Positions 41,488-52,720 of a stretch of 64,000 bases of DNA are shown here, piece after piece. This DNA is from Chamaea fasciata (taxonomy: Eukaryota; Chordata; Aves; Passeriformes; Sylviidae). The translations under genes were made by a program, and so were the position numbers. The stretch is from contig JARCOQ010000009.1 of assembly GCA_029207755.1 (NCBI GenBank), forward strand, positions 31,704,914 to 31,768,913, read 5' to 3'. Positions within the stretch are counted from its first letter, which is position 1, and each line of letters starts with the position of its first letter. A model generated the notes under the pieces. The model was not told where the DNA came from and did not search any database. It saw only the letters and a program-made list of their open reading frames with translations.

Positions 41488-42569
41488 TCAAGCACTTTGA
41501 GGACAAATTTCTGGATTTCACACCTTTTCCTTGCTGTTTTCATCATCCATATAAGCCAATAAAAGACTAGAATTCCAAGAGTAATAAAAATATCAATTTA
41601 ATTCATTTTAATCAGATTGATTTGGTGTTCCAGTGTTTAAGAGTCAGCATTGCATTTTCTGGGTTCACTTTATCCCAATTCCCTCCTATCTTTCCAGATT
41701 CCAAGGTTAAGTGGATTACAGGCAAAGAGAGACTTCCCCTTTTCTAAACCCCTCATTCATTTAGGCTGGAACACCACTCTGCACTTCCACTGAAGCAGAA
41801 AATGAGATTTACAGGTGCTGTTAGCAGTAGAAATTCCCATTTAAAGACTGGAGGTATTAAAGCAGGAATATGGTTTGAGAAGGGTGATGCACGTGCACTC
41901 TCCCTTTGAGGTCATCATTAAATAACTTTAATTGCTTTGGAGCTTTCTTCATGGTTATACCTCTAGAGCAGAGCAAGCAGAAATACAAGGGAAGAACATT
42001 AATGTTCCGGCCTGTGCTGGAATGCTGTCTCTGAGTCTTTCCAGACTGGAATTAGGTGTGTACTAGTGCTAATTTACCCCACCGATAAATCATATTGTGC
42101 TAATTTAAAACGAGGGGAAAGAAGAAGCGGAGTAGCAGTGGATAATTATCTCTATTAACTCCTAAAACTTGGGTAAATAGAGAGGATAAGGAAGGATAAT
42201 ATTGAATTCCTCATTAGGTTGCTGTAGCCAGCTTTTGCCAATATATTGATCCATTAAAACGAGAATTCAAGCTTGTTGGTGTCCACTAATTCCTGTTAAA
42301 ACTCAACACATTTGTCCCATTATCCCAGATGCCACAAAAAGACATTTATCCCTTTAAATTTATGGATTGCAGACACGGCTTGGTTACTGTTTTACACCGA
42401 GGTGATTACAGACCAGGAAAACACAATAAAATAGGCGGGCTCAGTTCAAAAGTTTTCAATAAAATTTGAAACTGGGTATTCAGATGCACAAGGGACAGCT
42501 GTAATTTCTGTCATCTTCTGTGAATCCATCCTTGTCTGGAAGGTGACTTTGGGCAGCAGCTGCAGCACA

Positions 42570-43460
42570 GGGAGGTGCAGAAATCTGTGCCATTAAAGGC
42601 CAATGAAACCTTGGAAGTGCACGGCATGAAAAACTCCAAGTGCAAGGCATTAATTGGGGAAAAAATTACTAAGAGGGGATTAAAGGCAAGGACAACTCCC
42701 TCCAAGTGCCCAGCATTAAATGAGAGAGCAACTACCACAGGTAGGTGGCATTAAACACAACAAATAATTACTACCAGTGCACAGACTTCAGTGCAGAAGT
42801 TACTGCTACAAGCGCAGGACATGAAGTGCAAGGAGTAATTACTACAAGTCCAAGTAATTCCTGCCTGTGCACAACATTCAGTGGAAAATTCCTACCCGTG
42901 CACTAGTAAGTGCACAGCATTAAATGCAGAAGAAATTACTACAAGTACAGGGCACTAAATGTAATAATTACTACACGTGCAAAGCATTAAACCCAGAAGT
43001 TACTATCTGTAAATGCACAGCACTGAAAGGAAAAGTAACCACTACAAGACATTAAATGCAGAAGTGACTGCAAGTGCACATCATTAAATGCAACAAATAA
43101 TCATGGTATTAACTGAAACAGTAACTACTGCAAGTGCAGAGCATTAAAAATAAAGGCAATGTGCACTCTCAGTGCACAGCATTAAATGAAAAACTAATTA
43201 CTAGTAAATACATGAAACAGCTAATTATTACCAGTGCAAAATATTCAGTGCAGAGGTTGCTCCCAGTAAATGCCCAGCTTTAAAGGCAAAAAGTAACTAC
43301 TACCAGTGCAACAAGGAATTATGACAAGTGACAAGTAATTACTGCATTAAATGCAACAGGTAGTTAATTACTACAAGTGCATCAAATACAAGTAATTATT
43401 TTAACAGCACTAAGGGCGAGAGCAGCTATTGGAAGTGCAATGTGCAAAGCAGAACTTATT
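42570..43460. repeat. Degenerate minisatellite, about 22 units of roughly 40 bp
   Basis: A motif close to GTGCACAGCATTAAATGCA recurs about 22 times, usually followed by a variable AGTAATTACTACAA segment. Good examples lie near 42712, 42910, 42978, 43074, 43134 and 43171. Units vary from about 25 to 60 bp and are strongly diverged, so the array is old. It ends about 30 bp before the CpG-dense segment at 43490. Confidence 0.85.
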
Positions 43461-43487
43461 ACAATTAATTAGTTAATTCATCATTTC

Positions 43488-43724
43488 CTAGCAATGCCCA
43501 CCACCCTCTGTGGCCCCAGGGAGGAGAAGAGAGGAGAGCACTGACTCAGACATTCCCTGGCCTTCATCCCCTTCCTCCTCGGAGCTGCTTCCCGAAAAGC
43601 TGCATTCCTCGTCCGAGGAGTCGCCCTCGCTCTCCAAGCGCTCCATGGCCCCGGCTGCTCCAGCATTTCCCCCTGGACACGTCTGATCCCCTCCAGCTCC
43701 CAGCTCTGCGTCCCCCCCTGGCAT
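43488..43724 (-). other. CpG-dense segment with acidic, Ser-rich ORF (unidentified)
   Basis: A 78-codon ORF contains MERLESEGDSSDEECSFSGS followed by SSEEEGDEG, a cluster of acidic casein-kinase-2-like sites. The internal ATG sits in a strong Kozak context (GGGGCCATGG). The surrounding 155 bases (about 43580-43735) hold about ten CpGs, far above the window background. I do not recognise the protein. It could be a 5' exon of an unannotated transcript, a fragment of a retrocopied gene, or a chance ORF in a GC-rich patch. It is not PRKG1. Confidence 0.35.
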
Positions 43725-44291
43725 CTCCCAGCTCCCCCAGCCCAGACCTCAGCACCTGCACAAAGGTCACAGCTGCTGCGGGGGCTCTCAGCCACCGAAA
43801 TCCAAGAGGGGAGGATTTGGAAGCCCTCAGGAGAACCTTGGCTATGGACAAAGGCCAAAAATCCCATCAGGAGACCTCGTGTGCCCTTTTCAGCACCTCG
43901 ACCCTGTGGTGGAATTAGGTGGCAAAAAATACCCACGTTCCTAAACGTTCCCAGGTGTGTCACCCCGCCACTGGAAACGCGAGGATGTTATTTAAGGGAT
44001 GAAATGCATAGATCTGTTTTTCTCCTTGGAATTTACAGCCAACTTCACCACATTGGGAAGTTACAACAATTTTGCTTCTGACAAGCTGTCAACAACTCAA
44101 TTTAAGAAGAGATAAGCTTATACTTCAGCCTCTGTCTCATGGTTTTACCTAAGGCTGCCATAATTTGCCCTAAATGTGAAAATATTTGAGGTGATTCCTG
44201 TTGTTTTGCTTTTTTTAACTTCCTCCATCCCCAAACTGCTTGAAATCCAGCTCCCATAGCTCCCACGGCTCCCAATCCCTTGGACAGGGAC

Positions 44292-44540
44292 TCCACCCCT
44301 GCCCTGGACAGTCAGTTCCAATGTTTGACAGCCCCTTCTGTAAAGGAATTTTTTTCCCAATATCCAACTTAAACCTCCCCTGGCACAGCCTGAGGCCGTT
44401 TCCCCTTGTCCTGTCCCTGTTCCCTGGGAGCAGAGCCCGACCCCCCCTGGCTGTCCCCTCCTGTCAGGGAGTTGTGCAGAGCCACAAGGTCCCCCCTGAG
44501 CCTCCTTTTCTCCAGGCTGCTGGAATCTCAGCAGCAGCTC
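44292..44540 (-). mobile_element. CR1 LINE 3' fragment, inverted
   Basis: ATCCAACTTAAACCTCCCCT, then TTCCCTGGGAGCAGAGCCCG and TGAGCCTCCTTTTCTCCAGG, are inverted blocks of the second CR1 subfamily. The tip is missing. Confidence 0.85.
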
Positions 44541-45336
44541 CTGGGAGGTTTTTACTTTTATAACTCAGTGCAGTAAAGACAGAGCAGAATTTCCTTGACC
44601 AACAGAGCCTTGAAAGACCTGAGGCCTCAGCTCCATAAATATTCCAGTCAATTATCACAAAGGGCTCCTCTTTTTTTTGTAAATCTTGTTGTACAACCCT
44701 TGGCCGGGCTTAAACCTTTCGGCTGGAGCCACTGGGAGTAGAAATACATTTTAGGAGCAGTCGGTAAGTGCTAACAAGATGCTCTCAAGGTGTAAAACCA
44801 GGTATTAGAGGAAGCTGGTACATGTTCTATTTGGAGAGTTGCACATTTTTCTTATATTGAGTAAAAAAACAGTAAAATAGCATTTTTGAAGTTCAGTGAG
44901 CTGAATTGCTGTTCTCTAAGAGGTTTTGTTTTCCTGATATCCATGAAGCTTAAAACACATGGGGTTTTTTGCTACATGTCCTCAGACTGGGGTACCTTGG
45001 AGTTGAATCCCTCCTGTTGTATTTCATTCCCTTTTAGGAAGTGAGACTTTAATGCCTGGCAGGGTTTTTACAAGGTTTTTTATGAAATGGCTTTTCAAGT
45101 GCAGCTTTTTCCAATGGCACCTTTTATAAGTTTCACATTATAATCTATAAAAGTTTAGTAGAGCACGCTGCGTTTATTAATCCCAGTGATGCATTTTTAT
45201 ATCACAGTCAATGGCAAATGGATGTTGGGCTCTCAGGAAGACCAAAGCTTGGAAAGCCAAATTTTGGTCTCTGAGGGGGTGGTTTTCCCCCATGGAAATC
45301 GGGCAGATCCAGGTGATTGATGCAGACATGCATCAC

Positions 45337-45415
45337 AGAATTCATAAAATTTGGAGAAGAAGTCCAAAGTCATCAAGTCCAGTCTTTGACTGATGCCCAT
45401 TTTGTCCACTCCTTC
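45337..45415 (-). mobile_element. Old CR1 3' tip, inverted
   Basis: CACAGAATTCATAAAATTTG and AAGTCATCAAGTCCAGTC are a diverged inverted CR1 tip, abutting a younger CR1 of opposite orientation. Confidence 0.6.
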
Positions 45416-45420
45416 CCTAT

Positions 45421-45614
45421 GAGGGTGGGCAGGCCCTGGCACAGGGTGCCCAGAGCAGCTGTGGCTGCCCCTGGATCCCTGCAAGTGTCCAAGGCCAGGC
45501 TGGACTTTGGGGCTTGGAACAACCTGGGATAGTGGAAGGTGTCCCTGCACATGGCAGGGGGTGGAATGGGATGAGTTTTAAGGCCCCTTCCAGCCCAAAC
45601 CCTTCTGTGGCTCC
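45421..45614 (+). mobile_element. CR1 LINE 3' fragment
   Basis: A well-preserved core GAGCAGCTGTGGCTGCCCC and tip CCCAAACCCTTCTGTGGC. Its 5' end abuts the older inverted tip at 45337..45415. Confidence 0.9.
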
Positions 45615-46888
45615 ATGGACACAGCCATATCCAGCTGTTTCCTGATGTTCACCACTTCCTTCCCTAAAAATGAGGATAAAACCCCATTTCTTGCCTCCAG
45701 AAACTGGAGAACCTTGAAGGACCACCCACAGCAGATGGGTCAGTGCCTGCTCCTTGGTGGCCGCTCTGCAGAACCTGGGAGAGTCCCTGGCAGAAACCTC
45801 AGGAGACGAGTGCTGAGACCAGCTGAGAATGGTGTTAATGAGGGTGTTCAGAAATAAAAAACGAGGTCTTCCCTGGTGAGTTTTAAATTATGCCACAGGA
45901 CTATGCAGAGGTTCTTAATTTGCTGCTATTCGAGCTCTTTAATGCATTTTCCCACCTTCCAGCACTGTACACTTGACCTTGTTACAATACTCTTAATAAG
46001 GCTGATTTAAAGCGTTTAGGACAAGACACATCAGGTAGGGAAAAATGGGAAAAAATCAGTTCTTAGCTTGAATTTAGCAAAAAGAGCTTAAAACCCAGCT
46101 ATCTCTTATCTTCACTTTCATTTTACTGGGTATTTTCTGATTACACCATGACTTTCAGGTGGGAGATAAGAATCAGCTTTACTGGGTATTGTGAGGAGTG
46201 GTACCCAAATTTAGTGATCTTCTATCCTTTATAAAGAGGAATTTGCCTACCTGGAAACTTAAAAATGTCTTTTAAAAGCTTTCATTACCTTTTATATATG
46301 ATAATTTTTATAACTTCACCTGCATCTTGGCCTATGGTTGCATCAGGCCATTCAGCACAGGAAGGACTCACAGCACTAAAAATCAGGAGCAAAAGTGCTC
46401 CTCCTCCAATGGACGGGTCTGCACCCAACCACTTCCAGTGTTAAAACGGGCAAGAATTTATGGAAATTTGATTAGGGATTAGAAGGGTTTTTATAAAATA
46501 AAAGGTCTGTCAAGAGAGGAAATAAAACTCAAAGCTTGAATAAAATATATATGGGAAAAATATATATGAGGCTGAATTATAGCCCTGGATTTTGAAAAAC
46601 AGCACTGGAATGGTCTGGGAAAGTCACATGTAAATTTATAATGATATTTTTCTAATGAATGTTCTGATATTGATATTCCCATGGGTCTCTCAGACTTGGC
46701 AGAAAGGAGAACTGGGTGTCCTTGGGATGTCAGCCTCTCCATGGGAATCAAATTCCTCCTCAATTAGTTTTCTAAAAAAGGGGAAATTTGGTGCATTCAG
46801 GACAAAGTGAAGTTTTAGATAAAAGTTTACGTCTTCTGAGAGTATTCACATTCCAAATGTGTGTTTCAAGGAAGGATCCCACTCTTTA

Positions 46889-47011
46889 AGTGTCCAAGGC
46901 CAGGCTGGACAGGGCTTGGAGCAGCCCTGGATAGTGGAAGGTGTCCCTGCCCATGGCAGGGGTGGCACTGGGTGGGCTTTAAGGTCCCTTACAGCCCAAA
47001 AAATTCTGATA
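46889..47011 (+). mobile_element. CR1 LINE 3' fragment
   Basis: A short copy beginning AAGTGTCCAAGGCCAGGCTG and ending TTACAGCCCAAAAAATTCTG. Confidence 0.87.
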
Positions 47012-47490
47012 TTTGGGGTTGATATTCCCTATATGTATAATATAAAGAAAATAATAACTATCTATTTCCTGGAAAATAGCACTTTCCAGATCCACGACTC
47101 ACGGGTAGCAAACCCAAGGGGAACACAATTCCCTGTGGCTCTCTCTTTGCGGGTGATGAGCCAGGAGTCAAAGTCAGATTGGAACTTCCAGAAGCTGGAG
47201 TGCCAAAAGAAGGTGGCAGATGGATTTGGGATGTTTGCCTGAGCACCTGTGCAAAGTGGCACCCGCAGCTTGGCTTCCACCCAGGTGTTCACAAACAGCC
47301 TTTCCAAGAGTTCCAAGTGCCAAACAGCCTCTCCTGAAACATCTGCCCACAGCCAGGAGGATCCACTTCAGAAATCCCATTTCAGCAGAACAACAATTCC
47401 ACCTTCTGTTAATTCCACTGAGCTTTTCCAAGTCCTTCAGGCAAACAGAGGGATTACTGGCAGTGCTGGGGTGGGAACACTTGGAAGTCA

Positions 47491-47875
47491 GAGAATCATG
47501 GAATGGTTTGTGTTGGGAGGGCCATTAAAGTTCAACCCATTCCACCTCCTGTCATGGGCAGGGACACCTTCCACCATCCCAGGCTGCTCCAAATCCCATC
47601 CAACCTGGCCTTGGACACTTCCAGGGATCCAGGGGCAGCCACAGCTGCTCTGGGCACCCTGTGCCAGGGCCTGCCCACCCTCCCAGGGAACAATTCCTTT
47701 CCAGTATCCCATCTATTCCTGCCCTCTGGCAGTGGGAAGCCATTTCCTCTGTCCTGTCCCTCCATGCCTTGTCCCAAGTTCCTCTCCAGCTCTCATGGAG
47801 CCCCTTCAGGCCCTGGCAGGGGCTCTGAGCTCTCCTGGAGCTTTCTCCAGTACCTGTGGGCTGCCATCTGTCACA
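47491..47875 (-). mobile_element. CR1 LINE 3' fragment, inverted
   Basis: A long, well-preserved inverted copy from AGAGAATCATGGAATGGTTT through the core complement to CCCTTCAGGCCCTGGCAGGG and beyond. It accounts for the 257-codon plus-strand ORF across 47249..48022. Confidence 0.9.
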
Positions 47876-48146
47876 GCCCCTGCTCTTTTCTCTGGGCACA
47901 GAAACTCCATTTGTGCCTCCCCTTGGGGAATCCACCTGCCTGGGAAGGGAATTCCAATTAAATCCAAGAGCTGCCACAACATAGTGAGGATATACACTGC
48001 AGGTGTTCCCACATCCAGCTGAAATCCTTATTGTTGTCGACTTTTAAGGCTGAAAGAGATGAGTATCTCATCCCTTATCCTTTGCTTCCAAGTCCTGCAT
48101 GGAATCTCTTGTAAACCTCTGTAACTGAACCCATCCCACCACTATA

Positions 48147-48479
48147 TATTTTTTAATCTTCCATCATGTGTCCTTTCTGGACAAGCTCTTAGAGACTTTG
48201 GAATAAGAAATAATTTGGCAGTTTGGGAGAGACCCCTCCACCTGGGAAACTTGTGAGACCTGAAACTCTTTGGAATGCAGGAAAAGTCAAAGCCTTTTGC
48301 ACTGTTGGTTTATTGTCCTGCTGCTGCAAAAAAAAAAAAAAAAGAGGAAAAACTTGGATTTTAAACGCTCCCCCAAGCATGTCCTTGAGCAACATCAGAT
48401 ATTTTATGGAAAAAGCTCCCTAAGCAGGACATCTCCAAGGAATGCAGGCTCATTCAGGAAATGTTTTATCATTTGGAAG
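48147..48479 (+). repeat. Inverted-repeat arm A (about 330 bp)
   Basis: From TATTTTTTAATCTTCCATCA to the TTTATCATTTGGAA end, this segment matches the reverse complement of 50894..51222 along its full length, roughly 85-90% by eye. Shared runs include CAGTTTGGGAGAGACCCCTC and TGTCCTTGAGCAACATCAGA. I do not recognise it as a named repeat. Confidence 0.88.
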
Positions 48480-48541
48480 GATAAAATGATAAAATGTTGT
48501 ATCATTATTAGCTGGATCTGCTGGCATCAGGACAAGCAAGG

Positions 48542-48596
48542 AATCACAGAATTGTGGAAAAGCCCTCAAGGATCATCGAGTCCAACCATTCACCCT
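48542..48596 (-). mobile_element. CR1 tip, first half (split by LTR)
   Basis: AATCACAGAATTGTGGAAAA, then GATCATCGAGTCCAACC, form an inverted CR1 tip. It is interrupted at 48596 by an LTR and resumes at 49334. Confidence 0.82.
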
Positions 48597-49328
48597 TGTC
48601 TTGGTTTAGATAGACAGGTATCTTCCAGGGAAGAGTGGAGTCTCCCTTGGAATGTAAGCCCCCCCCCCCCCCTTTCCAAATTATTATAAATTTGCAATTA
48701 AAAGGTGGTCAGGCAAAGATTTTGGGAATAGGTATAGCAGTTCTTTACTAGGGATATAAAAAATACAAATGTTGTAGTACAGAAGAATGAGAAAACAAGC
48801 AAGAAATCCTAAAAACCCCTGACAGAGTCAGAAATACAACCTGAGGCCCTGTTGGTCAGGGTGTTGGGAACAGTCCAAAGTCAGCCCTCCTGGAGGGGAA
48901 GATGTGGTCCTGTTGGAAGCAGAGATGGTTCTTGTGGAGCCAAGGGTCCAGAGGTGGGTCCAGTCTCCCTTTGGGAGTCCCGTGGGAACACTGGATGTCT
49001 GGTGACACTTGTGGCTCCCTTTTATCTGGGTGGAGATGGTTTGGCTCCTCCTCCCTGGGTGGAGCATCCCACAATGGGATGATGTAATGTGTCATGTCAT
49101 TGGTGAGCTTTAATGGCCCATTAACAGAAGATATCCCCGTGGGGGTATGGAAGACTGAGCAGAGATAAGAAACAATGCCCCACCCGGTTTTAACAGCTGG
49201 CTTGTTATCAGAGAAGGCAGTTACCTCCTCCCTTCTGGAGTTACAACAGATAAAGAAAATCTCCCCAGCCAGGGTTCAACAGATGGAATAGAATAAACTT
49301 TTTTTTTTTGGGTACAAAACGCAAGACA
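48597..49328. mobile_element. Solo LTR (732 bp) inserted in a CR1
   Basis: The element begins TGTCTTG and ends CAAGACA, perfect inverted termini. It is flanked by ACCCT on both sides (48592..48596 and 49329..49333), a perfect 5-bp target-site duplication. Internal blocks such as GGTTTAGATAGACAGG, CCCTGTTGGTCAGGGTGTTG and CATCCCACAATGGGATGATG resemble a common zebra-finch ERV LTR as I remember it. A 14-C run lies at 48659..48672. No retroviral genes are attached. Transcriptional sense is not clear. Confidence 0.9.
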
Positions 49329-49333
49329 ACCCT

Positions 49334-49370
49334 ACAGTGCCCAGTCCTCCCCTAAACCCTGATCCCATGC
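49334..49370 (-). mobile_element. CR1 tip, second half (split by LTR)
   Basis: ACAGTGCCCAGTCCTCCCCT followed by AAACC continues the inverted CR1 interrupted at 48596. Joining across the LTR restores the normal order of the CR1 tip. Confidence 0.72.
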
Positions 49371-50371
49371 AGTTTTAACCCCTGCAGGGAGCCACTGTGT
49401 CCCACCAGTATTTCCCACTGCTGAGTTGGGAACAATTCTCAGGAATCCCTCTCTGCTGATGGTAAAGCCACTTCCAGTGGGCTCAGCATTCCCATTGCTC
49501 CCAGGAAACCCTCCATGATATTGATATAACTTACTACAGTGTTTCCAGCAGCTCAGAAAGGCAGGGAAGAGCAAACGCAGCTATAGGAATATTCTGTAGG
49601 AACTAAAACTGGTATTTGTAGGTAAACTGTGGCTTAAGTTTAGTCTGAAGTGACAGATAAACCCAAATCTGAGTGACACAATGCTGACACTGAGATTGCA
49701 GAACCTCCTTGCCTGCCCAAACCACTAATGAGTCAACCCAATTACTCAGGTAATTTATTCAGAATGATTGTAATGAACTGGAGTCTCACTAGGCCGTAAT
49801 TAATTATATTCCCCAAGTGAAACAACCCAGGGGTATGAAATTAGCACTTTTTCATTAAAGTGAAATAAAACCCTACCACACCCCACCCATTGCTCTTTTA
49901 ATCAGTCAGTGTTTGACAAGAGCATCTTTAAGACATATTAAATGTTAATTATCCCATTCAAGGATAAATCAATTAAACCATGAACAAATCAGGAGAGTTT
50001 CTAGAAACTCTGCGAAACAAGGTGCCTTACAGACCTACCCTGCATAAGGAACTTATCTGCCAGCCTTGATCGGATCATTCAAAGTCGGGCAAAGCCAAAA
50101 ACCCAAGAAATGCCCAAAACCCAGGAAACTGGCATGGATAAAGAGGAAACCAATGATTTGCATTATTTTCCTCAAAAAAAGAAGAGCAGCAACAACAGAA
50201 TTCAGCAGACAGAGCCATATGAAATGGTCCTTGACACATTTTCTTCATGAAAGACTCGGCAGCTGCACTTTATTACTATTTATTAAGTTAAGTGACAAAC
50301 ACAAAGAGGGAATAAGATGACCTCCAAGACTATTGATAAATCAACCCCCACCTTGTAAACTCACTATCTGG

Positions 50372-50558
50372 GAGGGTGAGGAGACCCTGCCACAGATTCC
50401 CAGAGAAGCTGTGGCTGCCCCTAGATCCCTGGAAGTGTCCAAAGGCAGGTTGGATTGGGCTTGGAGCAGCCTGGGATGGTGGAAGGTGTCCCTGCCCATG
50501 GCAAGGGGTGGGAAGAACTGATCCTTAATGCCCCCTCCAACTCAAGCCGTTCTGGGAT
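50372..50558 (+). mobile_element. CR1 LINE 3' fragment
   Basis: GAGAAGCTGTGGCTGCCCCT, then GTGGAAGGTGTCCCTGCCCA and a CAACTCAAGCCGTTCTGGG tip. Confidence 0.88.
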
Positions 50559-50893
50559 TTGAAGAAATCCAAGTCCTTTTTCCCATGGCTGCCTCATCCC
50601 TCTCCAAGCCCTGGATACCGATAACAACTTGGGCCTGGATGGAAAATGCGGATCCGCTAAATTGAGAAGTGATCCAGTGTTTCTCCTGAGCTCCAGCAGG
50701 AACACAGGGCTCACAGGGTCATTGTCCCAGTATGACTTCAAAGCTCCTGACAATTAAAATCCTTCCCTTCTGCTCTCTCACTGTCTTTAATCTGGAATCT
50801 CCACATGGGAAAAGTATCTTCTGCAGCCATAAAAGGAGAAATAAGGCTACAAAGTTAACTCCAATACTTTAGTACAGGCCTTTCATCAAGAGT

Positions 50894-51222
50894 TTCCAAA
50901 TGATAAAACATTTCCTGAATGAGCCTGCATTCCTTGGAGATGTCCTGCTTAGGGAGCTTTTTTCCATAAAATATCTGATGTTGCTCAAGGACATGCTTGG
51001 GGGAGAGTTTAAAATCTGAATTCTTCCTCATTCTTTTGCAGCAGCAGGACACTAAACCAACAGCACAAAAGGGTCTGACTTTTCCAGCATTCCAAAGAGT
51101 TTCAGGTCTCCCAAGTTTCCCAGGTGGAGGGGTCTCTCCCAAACTGCCAAACTATTTCTTATTTCTTATTTCAAAGTCTCTAAGAGCCTGTCCAGAAAGG
51201 ACACATAATTGAAGATTAAAAA
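50894..51222 (-). repeat. Inverted-repeat arm B (about 330 bp)
   Basis: This is the reverse-complement partner of 48147..48479, with the same ends and order. The internal poly-A of arm A (17 A) is replaced here by a short interrupted A stretch. The two arms are 2.4 kb apart. Confidence 0.88.
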
Positions 51223-52502
51223 AAAATAAAATAATGCAATGTCAATGGATTAATCCTGTGCTTTTGTGGACACCCCCAAATCCATGGAGATTAGATGTAT
51301 TCCCATTTTCCTGACAATAAAGACCAGGCTCAAGAGCTTTTTGAAGCAAACAGTGGCAATAATCCCAGTTAAATGCCAGATTCCTTAGTTTAAATTACTT
51401 CTCTTGGGATTTATTCCCCCAGAAATGTTTTTAAAAGCAGCTCCAAGTTGTCATTTAGGAGGTTTAGCTTGGACATGATGGGAAACTTCAGGAAAACTTG
51501 GAGCAGTGCAATAGGTTATGCTGCTTCCTTGGAGAGTTTTAAGATAAGCCTGGACAAGGGAATGATGACTTTGCGCCAGGAGTTGGGACATCCCTGCTTG
51601 GAGCAGGAAGTCAGAGCGGGGACTTTTGGAACTCTTTTTTGGCCAATATTCAGCTGATTTTTCTCTACTTCCTGCCCACACTTCCCCACTCCTTCTGGCA
51701 AATCCAACTCATTTGTAAATGTCCTACACTAAAAACCACAGCCCCAGTTCCAGGTGAAGACCAAGAACCAAACACCTTTTCGTGCTGCCTCAGTTTTCCT
51801 TCAGGCAGATTTCTCTCAGAAAGATTGAAGAGAGCACTGGGAGAATTTCAAATGCCAATTCCAGATGCAAGACAGGAGAGAAAATCCCAGCCAGAGCCAT
51901 CCTTACGAGCGCTGCATTTACCTGTGGAAAGGGGAGATGTTGGAAACACCCAGCTGCAGAAAAGAGCAGTACTGGCTTTCAAACTCCATCTCCTTTTCCA
52001 AAGCTTCCTGGAGGACATTTCAAAGTGCCCAAGGTCAGGATGTTAAAATCCCAGGAAGGCTTACCCAGCAGTGGGGAACTGGGATCACATCATGGTTGTT
52101 TGATGCAAGATTTACTCTGCAGCTTCTGCATAAAGGCTTGGATGCCACCGGTGCAAAATCCCCCAGCTTCTTTGGAGCCGGAGGCATTCCCTCCACTCCA
52201 CTGAACTCCCAAATGTCCCTGCAAGTTCTACCTTGCCTAATTCCTGTCCTTTCAGCATGCAGAAGATGCCCCTGCCCAATGCCGCAGCCAAGGGTGTAGA
52301 GGAGCTGCAGTACCATGGAAAACCTGAGTCCCTTCAGTCTATAGGACTGTCCAGGAACTTCCTGCCCAGGAACTTCACATCCCTTTCTCTCTCCCTCATT
52401 TAATTTCATTTTTTTCCCCTGGGAAAAAATGTTTTCCCACCCGCTCGGCTGTAGAAGGCTAAAGAGGGTTTGGAAGGCTTCAAACCAGGACCAGGAACTC
52501 AT

Positions 52503-52720
52503 TTATTGGGAAGGAGTTGTTCCCTGGGAGGGTGGGCAGGCCCTGGCACAGGGTGTCCAGAGCAGCTGTGGCTGCCCCTGGAACCCTGGAAGTGTCCAAG
52601 GCCAAGCTGGACTTTGGGACTTGGAGCAGCCTGGGATAGTGGAAGGTGTCCCTGCCCATGGCAGGGGGTGCAACTGGATGATCCTTAATGCCCCTTCCAC
52701 CCAAACAATTCCAGGATTCT
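52503..52720 (+). mobile_element. CR1 LINE 3' fragment
   Basis: Well preserved from GGGAAGGAGTTGTTCCCTGG through the core to CACCCAAACAATTCCAGG. Confidence 0.9.

Noticed and set aside
43481..43963. 160-codon ORF overlapping the CpG-dense segment
   Set aside because: This alternative frame over the GC-rich patch lacks the ordered acidic composition. It is treated as a shadow of the frame noted at 43488..43724.
47249..48022. 257-codon ORF
   Set aside because: Its middle is an inverted CR1. The flanks show no domain or splice structure.
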